A stretch of 64,000 nt of DNA from Pseudomonas sivasensis. GTDB taxonomy: Bacteria > Pseudomonadota > Gammaproteobacteria > Pseudomonadales > Pseudomonadaceae. The stretch covers positions 1 to 64,000 of the forward strand of contig NZ_JAAOWU010000004.1 of the NCBI RefSeq assembly GCF_013778505.1. The letters run 5' to 3'. This document shows positions 36,193-44,937 of this stretch, in pieces; within the stretch, counting starts at the first letter, position 1; every line of letters begins with the position of its first letter. The notes below the pieces were generated by a model, which saw only the letters and a program-made list of their open reading frames with translations, was not told the origin of the DNA and did no database searches. The position numbers and the translations under genes were made by a program.

Positions 36193-37377
36193 TTAGCGAA
36201 CGGCTTCGAACAGTCCGGTGGCGCCCATGCCGCCACCCACGCACATGGTGACGACGCCATAACGCAGGTTACGCCGTTGCAACTCACGCACCAGATGCCC
36301 CACTTGCCGCGAACCGGTCATGCCGAACGGGTGGCCGATGGAAATCGATCCGCCGTTGACGTTGTATTTGGCGTTGTCGATTTCCAGACGATTGCGCGCG
36401 TACAGGCACTGCGAGGCAAACGCTTCGTTGAGTTCCCACAGGTCGATATCCGCCACTTGCAAGCCACGCGCCTTGAGCAGCTTGGGCACTGAGAACACCG
36501 GACCGATGCCCATTTCGTCCGGCTCGCAGCCAGCCACAGTGAAGCCACGGAAAAACGCCTTGGGCTTGAGCCCCAGTTCCAGGGCTTTTTCCAGGCTCAT
36601 CACCAGGGTCATCGAGGCGCCGTCGGACAGTTGCGACGAGTTACCCGCTGTCACCGAGCCGTCCTCGGCGAACACTGGTTTCAAGCCTTGCAGGCTCGCC
36701 AGGGTGGTGTCGGGGCGGTTGCAGTCGTCGCGATCGACCACGCCGTCGAGAATCTGCACCGCGCCGGTGTTTTTGTCCTCGACCTTGTACTTGACCGCCA
36801 TCGGCACGATTTCGTCATTGAACAAACCATCGGCCTGGGCTTGGGCGGTACGTTGCTGGCTTTGCAGGGCGTAGAGATCCTGTTCTTCGCGGCTGACGTT
36901 GTAGCGGCGCGCGACGATTTCGGCGGTCTGGCCCATGGGGAAGTAAATGCCCGGTACTTGCTCTTTGAGCAGCGGGTTGATCAGGTTGTCGGTGTTGACG
37001 CTTTTCATGGTCAGACTGATGGACTCGACGCCACCGGCGACGATGATGTCGCTGCAGCCCGAGGCGATCTGGTTGGCAGCGATGGCAATCGCCTGTAAGC
37101 CCGATGAGCAGAAACGGTTGAGGGTCATGCCCGCCGTGCCAGTGCCCAGTTGCGACAGCACCGCCACGTTACGCCCGATGTTGTAGCCCTGGGCCCCCTC
37201 ATTGGAGCCCGCGCCGACGATGCAATCTTCAACCGTCGCCGGGTCGATGCCGTTGCGGGTGAGCAGCGCGTTGACGCAATGAGCCGCCATGTCATCCGGA
37301 CGGGTCTGGTTGAACTTGCCGCGAAAGGACTTGGCCAGGCCGGTTCGTACGCTGTCGACGATGACTACTTCACGCAT
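36193..37377 (-). CDS. acetyl-CoA C-acyltransferase (thiolase)
   Basis: A 394-residue thiolase. The acyl-accepting cysteine is in NRFCSSGLQAIAIAA, the C-terminal His/Cys pair in SIGHPFGMTGSRQVGHL and CVGGGMGATGLFE. It opens with REVVIVDSVRTGLAKSFRGKF. The enzyme either breaks 3-oxoacyl-CoA during fatty-acid oxidation or condenses acetyl-CoA; the stand-alone setting without fadB does not decide between them. Start is ATG 37377. It is transcribed toward the EamA gene. Confidence 0.92.
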   Translation of the reverse strand: MREVVIVDSVRTGLAKSFRGKFNQTRPDDMAAHCVNALLTRNGIDPATVEDCIVGAGSNEGAQGYNIGRNVAVLSQLGTGTAGMTLNRFCSSGLQAIAIAANQIASGCSDIIVAGGVESISLTMKSVNTDNLINPLLKEQVPGIYFPMGQTAEIVARRYNVSREEQDLYALQSQQRTAQAQADGLFNDEIVPMAVKYKVEDKNTGAVQILDGVVDRDDCNRPDTTLASLQGLKPVFAEDGSVTAGNSSQLSDGASMTLVMSLEKALELGLKPKAFFRGFTVAGCEPDEMGIGPVFSVPKLLKARGLQVADIDLWELNEAFASQCLYARNRLEIDNAKYNVNGGSISIGHPFGMTGSRQVGHLVRELQRRNLRYGVVTMCVGGGMGATGLFEAVR

Positions 37378-37491
37378 GGGCTACCTCGATCTTATGGTTG
37401 TTGGGCGATGGATCGAGGATAGATCCAGGCCCAGGCAACCGCGATGATCATTCACCCGGCATATACAAAACCATGGCTGACTGAAGCAGTG

Positions 37492-37546
37492 GGACTTTGG
37501 GGTGGGACCGCTTCACGCCCCGGCGCTGGGCAAGCCTGCTCATTGC
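37492..37546. repeat. right half of a 133-base palindromic element
   Basis: The stretch GGTGGGACCGCTTCACGCCC... to CAAGCCTGCTCATTGC matches only the right-hand arm of the full elements at 37702 and 38060. The left arm is absent, so this is a truncated or eroded copy at the left border of the repeat block. Confidence 0.6.
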
Positions 37547-37618
37547 AAAAAGCAAAGTCACCACACACAGCCGGTTCACCCCAAAAAGCACAGTCACCAC
37601 AAACACGCCTGCTCTCCT
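37547..37618. repeat. two 36-base tandem units
   Basis: Units start with AAAAAGCAAAGTCAC at 37547 and AAAAAGCACAGTCAC at 37583, exactly 36 bases apart. They precede the first copy of the shared spacer. Confidence 0.75.
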
Positions 37619-37855
37619 CAACCAGCACGAGTGGGGTCGTTTGTTGAGGTGAACAGACTCTTTGCGGTGAGCCTATACCTGATGGCAAACACAACCTTTC
37701 TGTGGTGAGCAGGCTTGCCCTGCGCTGGGCTGCGAAGCGGCCCTAAAACCGGCCATTGGGTTCTGCCTGGAGAAAACGCAGCGACTGGATTGGGGCCGCT
37801 TCGCGCCCCAGCGCAGGGCAAGCCTGCTCACTACAAAAAACGAACCCACCATACA
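37561..37855. repeat. direct duplication, copy 1
   Basis: About 295 bases that recur at 37921-38214 with a constant offset of 360, then 358 after a two-base difference near 37700. The copy includes a 36-base unit, the spacer with TGTTGAGGTGAACAGACTC, and a full palindromic element. Identity is well above 90 per cent by eye. Confidence 0.85.
37702..37834. repeat. 133-base palindromic element, copy 1
   Basis: Left arm from GTGGTGAGCAGGCTTGCCC and right arm ending GGGCAAGCCTGCTCACTAC are inverted over about 40 bases, with GCTGCGAAGCGGCCC matching GGCCGCTTCGCGCCCC inside. The centre carries CCGGCCATTGGGTTCTGCC. A diverged member of the same family lies at 55558. Confidence 0.85.
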
Positions 37856-37978
37856 AAGCCTTCTCACCACAAAAAGAAAACTCACCACACACAGCCGGTT
37901 CACCACAAAAAGCACAGTCACCACACACAGCCGGCTCCCCCCAAAAAGCACAGTCACCACAAAAACGCCTGCTCTCCT
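37835..37978. repeat. four 36-base tandem units
   Basis: Unit starts at 37835, 37871, 37907 and 37943, each exactly 36 bases after the last and each beginning with an A-rich AAAAAG-type run followed by a CTCACCAC or GTCACCAC end. There are no unique spacers between units, so it is not a CRISPR array. A 36-base period equals 12 codons, which creates a spurious Cys-rich reading frame on the minus strand. Confidence 0.8.
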
Positions 37979-38214
37979 CAACCATCACGGGTGGGGTCGT
38001 TTGTTGAGGTGAACAGACTCTTTGCGGTGAGCCTATACCTGATGACGAACACAACCTTTGTGGTGAGCAGGCTTGCCCTGCGCTGGGCTGCGAAGCGGCC
38101 CTAAAACCGGCCATTGGGTTCTGCCTGGAGAAACCGCGGCGACTGGATTGGGGCCGCTTCGCGCCCCAGCGCAGGGCAAGCCTGCTCACTACAAAAAGCG
38201 AATCCACCACACAC
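37921..38214. repeat. direct duplication, copy 2
   Basis: Second copy of the 37561-37855 segment, offset 360 bases, with the same order: 36-base unit, spacer, palindromic element. Small differences show that the duplication is not brand-new. Confidence 0.85.
38060..38192. repeat. 133-base palindromic element, copy 2
   Basis: Same length and arms as copy 1 at 37702. It is followed by two further 36-base-spaced A-rich units (38193 and 38229) before the 3' end of the polyphosphate:AMP phosphotransferase gene at 38274. Confidence 0.85.
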
Positions 38215-38273
38215 AGCCAGCTCACCAAAAAAAGTCTGCGCTCCCCAACCAACACGGCGCGCAAACCACGTAG

Positions 38274-39788
38274 TTATTTCTTCTTCTTTTTATCGTGCTT
38301 GTCGGACTTGGCGAACGCTTCTTCTAAAGCAAGGTTAATCGTGCGAAGCACCTTGACCCGCGCCCAGCGCTTGTCATTGGCCTCCACCAGGGTCCAGGGC
38401 GAGATTTCGGTGCTGGTACGGTCAACCATATCGCCCACCGCCGCGCGGTAGTCGTCCCACTTGTCGCGGTTGCGCCAGTCGTCTTCGGTGATTTTGAAGC
38501 GTTTGAAAGGGATTTCCTCACGGGCCTGAAAGCGTTCCAGCTGCGTGTCCTTGTCAATCGCCAGCCAGAACTTGACCACGATCACGCCCGCATCACGCAG
38601 TTGTTCTTCAAAGTCATTGATCTCGCCATAGGCGCGCATCCAGTCCGCCGCAGAGCAGAAACCTTCGACTCGCTCCACCAGCACGCGGCCGTACCACGAG
38701 CGGTCGAACACGGTGAACATGCCGCGCGCCGGGATCTTCTGCCAGAACCGCCATAGGTACGGTTGGGCGCGTTCGTCCTCACTGGGCGCGGCAATCGGCA
38801 CGATATGGTATTGGCGTGGGTCCAGCGCCGCTGCAACCCGGCGAATCGCGCCGCCCTTGCCCGCCGCATCATTGCCTTCGAACACCGTGATCAAGGCGTG
38901 CTTGCGCATGCGTTTGTCACGCATCAGGCCAGAGAATCGCGCTTGCTCGGTGATCAGTTGTTCTTCGTAATCGTCCTTGTCCAGATGTTGGCTCAAGTCG
39001 AGGCTGTCGAGCAGCCCCTTCTTGTCCACCGACGGTATCAGCGGCGCGGGGTTCATGCCGCTGGCCTTGCCTTTGGGCAGTTTCAACGCGGTTTGCATGC
39101 CTTCGAGCAGTAGCTTGCCCACGGTGAGGCTGCGGTAATTGCTGTCGACACCTTCGATCACATGCCACGGCGCGTAGTCGCGGCTGGTGCGACGCAGCAC
39201 CCGCTCGCCAAAGTGCACGAACTTGTCGTAGGTCTGTGATTGCTGCCAATCCAGCGGGCTGATGCGCCAACTGTGCAGTGGGTCGTCGGCCAAGGCCTTT
39301 AGCCGCGCCTTCATCTGTTTCTTGGAAAGGTGAAACCAGAATTTGAAGATCAGCGCACCTTCATCACAGAGCATTTTTTCCAGGCGCTCGGCACCGGCGA
39401 TGGCCTGATCGAGACGCGCGTCCTTTATCTGCCCATGTACGCGGCCTTGCAGCATCTGGCTGTACCAGTTGCCGAAAAAGACACCCATGCGGCCCTTGGC
39501 GGGCAACTGCCGCCAGTACCGCCAGGCCGGCGGGCGGGCCAGTTCCTCATCGGTTTGCTGATCGAAGGTACGGACTTCGATCAGGCGCGGATCCATCCAC
39601 TCATTGAGCAGCTTGACGGTCTCGCCTTTGCCAGCACCTTCGACGCCATTAATCAGGATGATCACCGGGAAGCGCTTTTGCTGTTGCAGCTCGTACTGCA
39701 CTTCCAACAACGCTTCACGCAGGGCCGGCACTTCGGCGTCGTAGGTGTCTTTGTCGACGGCGTGACCAATTTCTGCGGATTCGAACAT
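38274..39788 (-). CDS. pap: polyphosphate:AMP phosphotransferase (two-domain PPK2)
   Basis: A 504-residue class II PPK2 with two kinase domains, starting at ATG 39788 behind GGGAG; an upstream extension to 39881 has no signal. Domain 1 has INGVEGAGKGETVKLL and domain 2 FEGNDAAGKGGAIRRV, both Walker A, with lid modules ARPPAWRYWRQLPAKG and AQPYLWRFWQKIPARG. It phosphorylates AMP to ADP with polyphosphate. The last residues are a poly-lysine tail (DKKKKK) that could contact polyphosphate. The 3' end abuts the repeat block. Confidence 0.92.
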   Translation of the reverse strand: MFESAEIGHAVDKDTYDAEVPALREALLEVQYELQQQKRFPVIILINGVEGAGKGETVKLLNEWMDPRLIEVRTFDQQTDEELARPPAWRYWRQLPAKGRMGVFFGNWYSQMLQGRVHGQIKDARLDQAIAGAERLEKMLCDEGALIFKFWFHLSKKQMKARLKALADDPLHSWRISPLDWQQSQTYDKFVHFGERVLRRTSRDYAPWHVIEGVDSNYRSLTVGKLLLEGMQTALKLPKGKASGMNPAPLIPSVDKKGLLDSLDLSQHLDKDDYEEQLITEQARFSGLMRDKRMRKHALITVFEGNDAAGKGGAIRRVAAALDPRQYHIVPIAAPSEDERAQPYLWRFWQKIPARGMFTVFDRSWYGRVLVERVEGFCSAADWMRAYGEINDFEEQLRDAGVIVVKFWLAIDKDTQLERFQAREEIPFKRFKITEDDWRNRDKWDDYRAAVGDMVDRTSTEISPWTLVEANDKRWARVKVLRTINLALEEAFAKSDKHDKKKKK

Positions 39789-39890
39789 GGGCAACTCCCT
39801 TCCAAGATCAATCAAGACTAGCGGATTGGGCTGCACCACGGGCAAGCAATTGAATAGCGCTTGCCATGGATCAATCAGCAACCCTGCCGG

Positions 39891-42800
39891 CTAGTCTTCA
39901 GGTAGATGGCAGATATCCAGGTCCTGATACTTCATCATCTGCTGGGTCAGCCGCTCCATCACCTCGTTGATCGCCTGCCTGCGCGGCGCGCGCAGGCCTT
40001 CCATTTGTGCAAGGTATTCGCCATCGGTGAGGTTCTGACTGTTCTCGAAGAGCGCCTGCTGTTGACTGTCAAACGGCTCGGCAGCGCGCCTGAACGTCTC
40101 GGGAAACTGCTGTTTGAGATGGGCCTTCCAGAACGAGAGTTGGGCAATAAACCGCAAAAATACCGGCGACAGCTCGGCAATGAGGACTTGCTCATGCGCT
40201 CGCTCCAGGTTCTCGCTGGTCAAGTCAGCCAATGACCCGTAGCGCATGTGTTTGGGTTGCCCCGGCAACTGCAGGATCTTCGCCAAACCGACCCGATACG
40301 CCAGGCTGACCTCCAGCGGGTCTTCGCTGGCATGTTCGGCGGCGTAAGTGGCCGCAATCTTTTCCAGCTCACTGAGGCGAAACAAGCCGCGCCCCAGGGT
40401 CAGCAGCACCCCGGAGTTGCCTTGCCCACGGCCAGCCTGGCGCGTGGCGTTCGCCACGGCCTTGAGCACTTCGACCTGGCTGAAAATCTCTGTCGCGCCA
40501 TCGACACAGTTCGCCGGATGGGCCACCAGTTGAAACACCTGCTCGCGTAACTCGACGCTGTCATGGGTCGCCTGCAGGACCTCCCAGACACGCCGGGTCA
40601 TGTCCTCACGCACGTAACGGCTGTCGGCGGCGCCGGAGAGTTGCGCCAACAACGTCATCAGCGGCACCGATTCCGGATCGTCGCGCAGGTTGGCCCAGAT
40701 CGCCCGCTTGCCGGCATCGGCGGCCGCTACCTCGTCCGGCAGCCAGGTCCGCCTGGCCTTCAACTCGGTGAAACGTGACTGATCGTCCTCCACATAGCCC
40801 ATGCCAATGCCCACTGCATCGCGGTAGCGAATCAGCGCCGTCATTGTCGTCGAGGACAACGGGTTGCCACCCAGATTGATCGCCTGGCTGTACCTGCGTG
40901 TCGACGCAAACAACCAGTCGGGCAATACCGTGATCCAGTTGCTGCGCAGGTCGACCTGTTCCAGATGGGCCAGGCGTGCGATCCCGACGGGCAGGTCCAC
41001 CAGCCTGGCGTCCTGCAGTAACAGGGTTTGCAAATCGCGCATGTTACTCACGTCCAGATGCGCCTCGATGGGGTTGTGGCTCAGGTCCAACAAACGCAGC
41101 GTGTGCATATCAGCCAGTTTTCGCTGGGTATACGTCGTCAGCGCCAGTTGATTGTGGGGCAAGGACAAACTGTTCAGTTCGGGCATCCGCGAGAGGTATT
41201 CCGGGAGCCGGCTCAGGCGGTTGCGGTCCAGGTTGAGGCGCCGCAGCCCCTTGAAGCACTTGAGGAAATACGCCACATCATCGCCCAGACGCATGTTTTT
41301 CAGGGACAGTTGCCGAACATGGTCAAAGCGGATTTCGGGGGGCAGGTTCGGCAATGCGCCCACGCGCATGCCATCCAATGTCAGCCCCTGCACGGGCACT
41401 TGTTGATCGTCGAGGACAAAGCTCTGGCGGCGCCAGCAGGCTTCAATCCGCTCGGCCACTTGCTGGCGGCTCTCGCGGACATCCCCCATGCCCGGCTGCG
41501 CCGCCAGGTCGCCGACGTTGCTCTTCCAGTGTTTGAGGACCGTGCGCAGGCGTTCCAGGTCAGCCTGCAGACGGGCAACGGCCTTGGCTTGGGCCAGGGC
41601 ATCGGTCCCCAGGCTGCGCAGCAACTCTGCTGCCTGTACGTCACTGAACAGCGGATAGATTTTGCGCACCTTGCGCACCAGAGGCGAAGCGAGCGGCAGC
41701 GGGCTGGTCGGAGAGTCCGCCATGCGGCAGGAGACCTCCTGTTCCAGTGGCTCGCCAGCCTTGTCGGAAAACGCTTCGCCCGCCACCACACGCTCGCTCT
41801 GCGCGCGGGCCGCCACCCTGCGGCGCAGCCTCCATCCACCTTCGCTCGGGTTCAGCGGGAGTTCCAGGGCGCTGCGCTGGGTGTCCGAGAGCGTTTGTAT
41901 AATCGCCTCGAACAGGCCGTCGGAACCGGCCTTGGTCGGCCCCATACTGACGCCGTTGGCGTCGAACGGCGCAAAGCCCGCCGCAGAACTGACCACCACT
42001 CGACGTACGCTCGCGCCCTCCCTCGCGCCCAGGGCCAACAGTGACCCGGTGGGCGAATCCTGGCGCAATTCCAGTTGCAACGCGCTATCCCAACCTTCGA
42101 CGCGCGGCAGCATGCGCACCGCCACACACTGGGTGTCGAGACCGGCCAACTCCGGCTGCTCGAAACCGGCCAAAGCACGATCCAGGCGCTGAGTCTCCGC
42201 GCTCAAGCGCACCGCTTCTGCCAGGGCCATTGGCACCCGCTCATTGTCGCGCAGGGCTTGACGCTCAACGGAGGATGCTTGGGCCATCAGCTCGCGCATC
42301 ACGCGGGTGGGCAGTCGCGGGCAGGCCTGACGCAGCGGCGCCCACTCCTCGGGCACTGGCCCGTCGTAGGCCTGATACAACTGTTCAAAAAACGGTCTTC
42401 GATCAGCCTTGAGCTGTGCGAGCAATTGACGCGCCAACGCTGCGTGCTCCTCATTGGCAGACACGCCTTCACCCAACAGTCCGACCTTTTGTTGCGTATC
42501 CAGGCCTGACAGCAACACGTCAAACACCCGCCCTTCACCCACGGCCTGCTCGCTGAGGCGCAATGCCTGAGCGGCCTCAAACGGGCCGGCGGCGGGATAA
42601 CGCGCCGTGACGCCACCTTGAGCATCCAGCACCTCGAAATAACGACCTTGGGGCCAACCCGGCAGCAGCGGCAACGCGTGCATTTGCGCGGTCGCACTTT
42701 GCCCATTGCGGTACCCCCCGCGTTCCAACAGCCAGACCAGGTCGCGAATCGACTGCTCCAACCGGAAACGCTCATACAGATCACGAAAGCGCGCCGCAAA

Positions 42801-44729
42801 GGGCAGGCATTCCTGCGCCAGGTGATACCCCCAGCGGTGGGGCTTGTCGATGATGTCGTTAACCAGCCTCAGCTTGCGCGAGTCCAATGCGGGGTGACGA
42901 CTGCTCGGCTCCAGGCGGGAAAACAAATAGTCCTGGTCTTCCCACTCTTCTGGATCTTCGAATGAAAAACGCCAGGCCCCCTCACCGTTGTGCAACATCA
43001 CCGGACGATAGGCCGTTTGCCGCGTACGGTGGCTGGCCCGCCACAGTCCCTGCTGCGGCTCATAGGTCACCTGATGCAGGTTGTCGCCGACTTTGACGTA
43101 TGAGCGAGCGCCCACCTGGTAGAGGCCTTGCGCGTCGGCAGCCACGTCGTCGATCAGGTGATGATCGTGGGAATACTGTCCGATGTCAGGCCGCCACAAC
43201 CGTGGCTGCCCATCCCTCGAACGCACCGCTTCCAACGTTTTAAAGTAACCGGCATAGCTTTGTCGGGTGCGCTTGAAGACCTTGCCCACCACCTTGGCCC
43301 CCGCGGCGAACAACACCATTGACGTGATGTCCTGCGCCACGGCCACCAACTGTCCGAGCGCCTCCTCCTTGTCGCCACGGCGCCAGTCCTCGATACCGTC
43401 GTACACCTCGCCGAGCATCTGTCCCACCGCCACGCTGGTCATCAACAGGCCCAATGCCGGGACTATAAAACCAGCAAGGTTGAGCAACGTCAGCCCGGCG
43501 TCCAGATACTCTTGCAGACGCTGTTTGCGCACCTGCTCGTCGACATCCACCACCGGGACCGCCAGGGTGCGGGCGTCGATTTGCAGTTTGCCCGCATAGG
43601 TCGCAAAAAAGTGCTGCGCCAGGCTAGTGGTGATGGCCCTGGCCTCCAACACGCCCAAGGTACGGTGCTGGTCAAAACGGCTGAAAAAACCGACTCGGTC
43701 TATTTCGCCCAGGTAACGCGCGAAGAACGTGCGGTAGGTGCTGACTTCCAGCTTCAAGTCCAGGTAGACCTTGAAATCGTTGAGCGATGGGTACTCAAAA
43801 AACGGTCGCCCCGGCTCATTGGGCATGTACACCACACAGGGCTCCTGCGGGTAATCGGCAATTGGCCAGCCGGAAAACACCAGCACGCTCCACAGGCAGC
43901 AATCCAGCGCATTCAAGCCCTGCCAGATAACCTGGCGCCCTTGAAACAACAGGCCCCTGGCCTGCTCAGGATCCATCTTCCGATCCAGCAGTGTGCATAA
44001 CAGGTCATAGGTCTCGCGGGTGATATCGCCACGCATGCAGGCAATGTGCGCGTCGATTTTCACATCCAGGGTTTTCATCCAACCGATGTCGAGCGCTACA
44101 CCATTGAGGTAGGCGTCATCGCCCGGCGCGCCAGCGTCAAGGTTGAACACGTCACTGATGTGCTGCTGATACAAGCCGCCTACATCAAGGTCGCGACAGC
44201 CCTTGGCAAATGCCTGCACGGAGACGGGGATCACCCCACGTGAGGCTGAGCCGAATTGCAGCCGCGACTGCTGTGGAAAATGCGCCTCTTGCGTCTCGTC
44301 CTCGGTAAAGTTCTGCAGGGCCATGTGCAGCAGGGTCTGCTGTTCCAGCTTGATGGTCCTGACATAATCCAGCGGCAGGACTTCTTTCTGGTATTCATAG
44401 AAGGCCCGCACGAACAGGTCCTTCTGCGGTTCAATCGTGACCTGCCAGTGCTTCTGGCAGTAAGCCTTCAATTGCGCACTGCAAAACTCATCCAGGGAGC
44501 GTAATGGGAGCAAGCGTCCGGCGACTGCGGCCCTGGCCTCATCAATCTGCGCCGCGTCCCGTTCCAGTGCCTCCAGTACACCTTTGGGGGCGTTTATCAT
44601 CCAGCCCGGCAGGCGCTTTTGCAGGACCTCGGCCTTGGGCAGGTCGCTGGTGATTTCCAGTAGCGCGGCTTGCAACTGGCGCTGCGTCAATTGGGTGCAT
44701 GTCTTGGTCAAATCATCCTGGTCCGGCAT
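39891..44729 (-). CDS. giant LRR/NEL-type E3 ubiquitin ligase-like protein, paralogue 1
   Basis: About 1,612 residues from ATG 44729 (an in-frame TTG at 44735 is less likely). The N-terminal half resembles dermonecrotic-toxin-like (DUF6543) proteins of Pseudomonas; a hydrophobic, glycine-rich segment lies near residues 411-440 (TLLNLAGFIVPALGLLMTS). Leucine-rich repeats occupy about 1125-1280 (LRRLNLDRNRLSRLPEYL and following). The C-terminal region matches the NEL ligase domain of IpaH/SspH effectors, with the C-x-D catalytic motif CVDG at Cys1408. No signal peptide is present. It probably acts on a eukaryotic host cell; delivery route and targets are unknown. Confidence 0.82.
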   Translation of the reverse strand: MPDQDDLTKTCTQLTQRQLQAALLEITSDLPKAEVLQKRLPGWMINAPKGVLEALERDAAQIDEARAAVAGRLLPLRSLDEFCSAQLKAYCQKHWQVTIEPQKDLFVRAFYEYQKEVLPLDYVRTIKLEQQTLLHMALQNFTEDETQEAHFPQQSRLQFGSASRGVIPVSVQAFAKGCRDLDVGGLYQQHISDVFNLDAGAPGDDAYLNGVALDIGWMKTLDVKIDAHIACMRGDITRETYDLLCTLLDRKMDPEQARGLLFQGRQVIWQGLNALDCCLWSVLVFSGWPIADYPQEPCVVYMPNEPGRPFFEYPSLNDFKVYLDLKLEVSTYRTFFARYLGEIDRVGFFSRFDQHRTLGVLEARAITTSLAQHFFATYAGKLQIDARTLAVPVVDVDEQVRKQRLQEYLDAGLTLLNLAGFIVPALGLLMTSVAVGQMLGEVYDGIEDWRRGDKEEALGQLVAVAQDITSMVLFAAGAKVVGKVFKRTRQSYAGYFKTLEAVRSRDGQPRLWRPDIGQYSHDHHLIDDVAADAQGLYQVGARSYVKVGDNLHQVTYEPQQGLWRASHRTRQTAYRPVMLHNGEGAWRFSFEDPEEWEDQDYLFSRLEPSSRHPALDSRKLRLVNDIIDKPHRWGYHLAQECLPFAARFRDLYERFRLEQSIRDLVWLLERGGYRNGQSATAQMHALPLLPGWPQGRYFEVLDAQGGVTARYPAAGPFEAAQALRLSEQAVGEGRVFDVLLSGLDTQQKVGLLGEGVSANEEHAALARQLLAQLKADRRPFFEQLYQAYDGPVPEEWAPLRQACPRLPTRVMRELMAQASSVERQALRDNERVPMALAEAVRLSAETQRLDRALAGFEQPELAGLDTQCVAVRMLPRVEGWDSALQLELRQDSPTGSLLALGAREGASVRRVVVSSAAGFAPFDANGVSMGPTKAGSDGLFEAIIQTLSDTQRSALELPLNPSEGGWRLRRRVAARAQSERVVAGEAFSDKAGEPLEQEVSCRMADSPTSPLPLASPLVRKVRKIYPLFSDVQAAELLRSLGTDALAQAKAVARLQADLERLRTVLKHWKSNVGDLAAQPGMGDVRESRQQVAERIEACWRRQSFVLDDQQVPVQGLTLDGMRVGALPNLPPEIRFDHVRQLSLKNMRLGDDVAYFLKCFKGLRRLNLDRNRLSRLPEYLSRMPELNSLSLPHNQLALTTYTQRKLADMHTLRLLDLSHNPIEAHLDVSNMRDLQTLLLQDARLVDLPVGIARLAHLEQVDLRSNWITVLPDWLFASTRRYSQAINLGGNPLSSTTMTALIRYRDAVGIGMGYVEDDQSRFTELKARRTWLPDEVAAADAGKRAIWANLRDDPESVPLMTLLAQLSGAADSRYVREDMTRRVWEVLQATHDSVELREQVFQLVAHPANCVDGATEIFSQVEVLKAVANATRQAGRGQGNSGVLLTLGRGLFRLSELEKIAATYAAEHASEDPLEVSLAYRVGLAKILQLPGQPKHMRYGSLADLTSENLERAHEQVLIAELSPVFLRFIAQLSFWKAHLKQQFPETFRRAAEPFDSQQQALFENSQNLTDGEYLAQMEGLRAPRRQAINEVMERLTQQMMKYQDLDICHLPED

Positions 44730-44937
44730 CTGCAATATCCCTTATTGCCCATTAATCAGTCATTCACCATACCCCGACGCAAGCCTTTGAATTTACGCAG
44801 ATAGTTGATCGTTACCCGGACCAATTCGGGCATTTTTTGCATGCAAGTATCAGCGGGCTACCACCCCCGCCCAGCGCGGATCGGTCGCCACCGCCACGAT
44901 CGGCTAGAATGGCCGCCTTGCCTTTGCCGAGTTGCCC

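Noticed and set aside
36081..36287. A longer EamA permease start at 36287.
   Set aside because: The added 69 residues run through the TGTGGGAG palindrome and into the thiolase 3' end and are not membrane-protein-like; ATG 36080 gives a normal N terminus.
37835..37978. Regular 36-base spacing suggestive of a CRISPR array.
   Set aside because: The units follow each other directly with no unique spacers, they are A-rich and imperfect, and no cas genes are present in the window.
37743..38264. A 173-codon minus-strand reading frame with repeated CGDCAFCGEPAV-like 12-residue units.
   Set aside because: The repeat is the translation of the 36-base DNA array inside non-coding palindromic elements; there is no ribosome binding site, the frame runs through two copies of the element, and codon use does not match neighbours.
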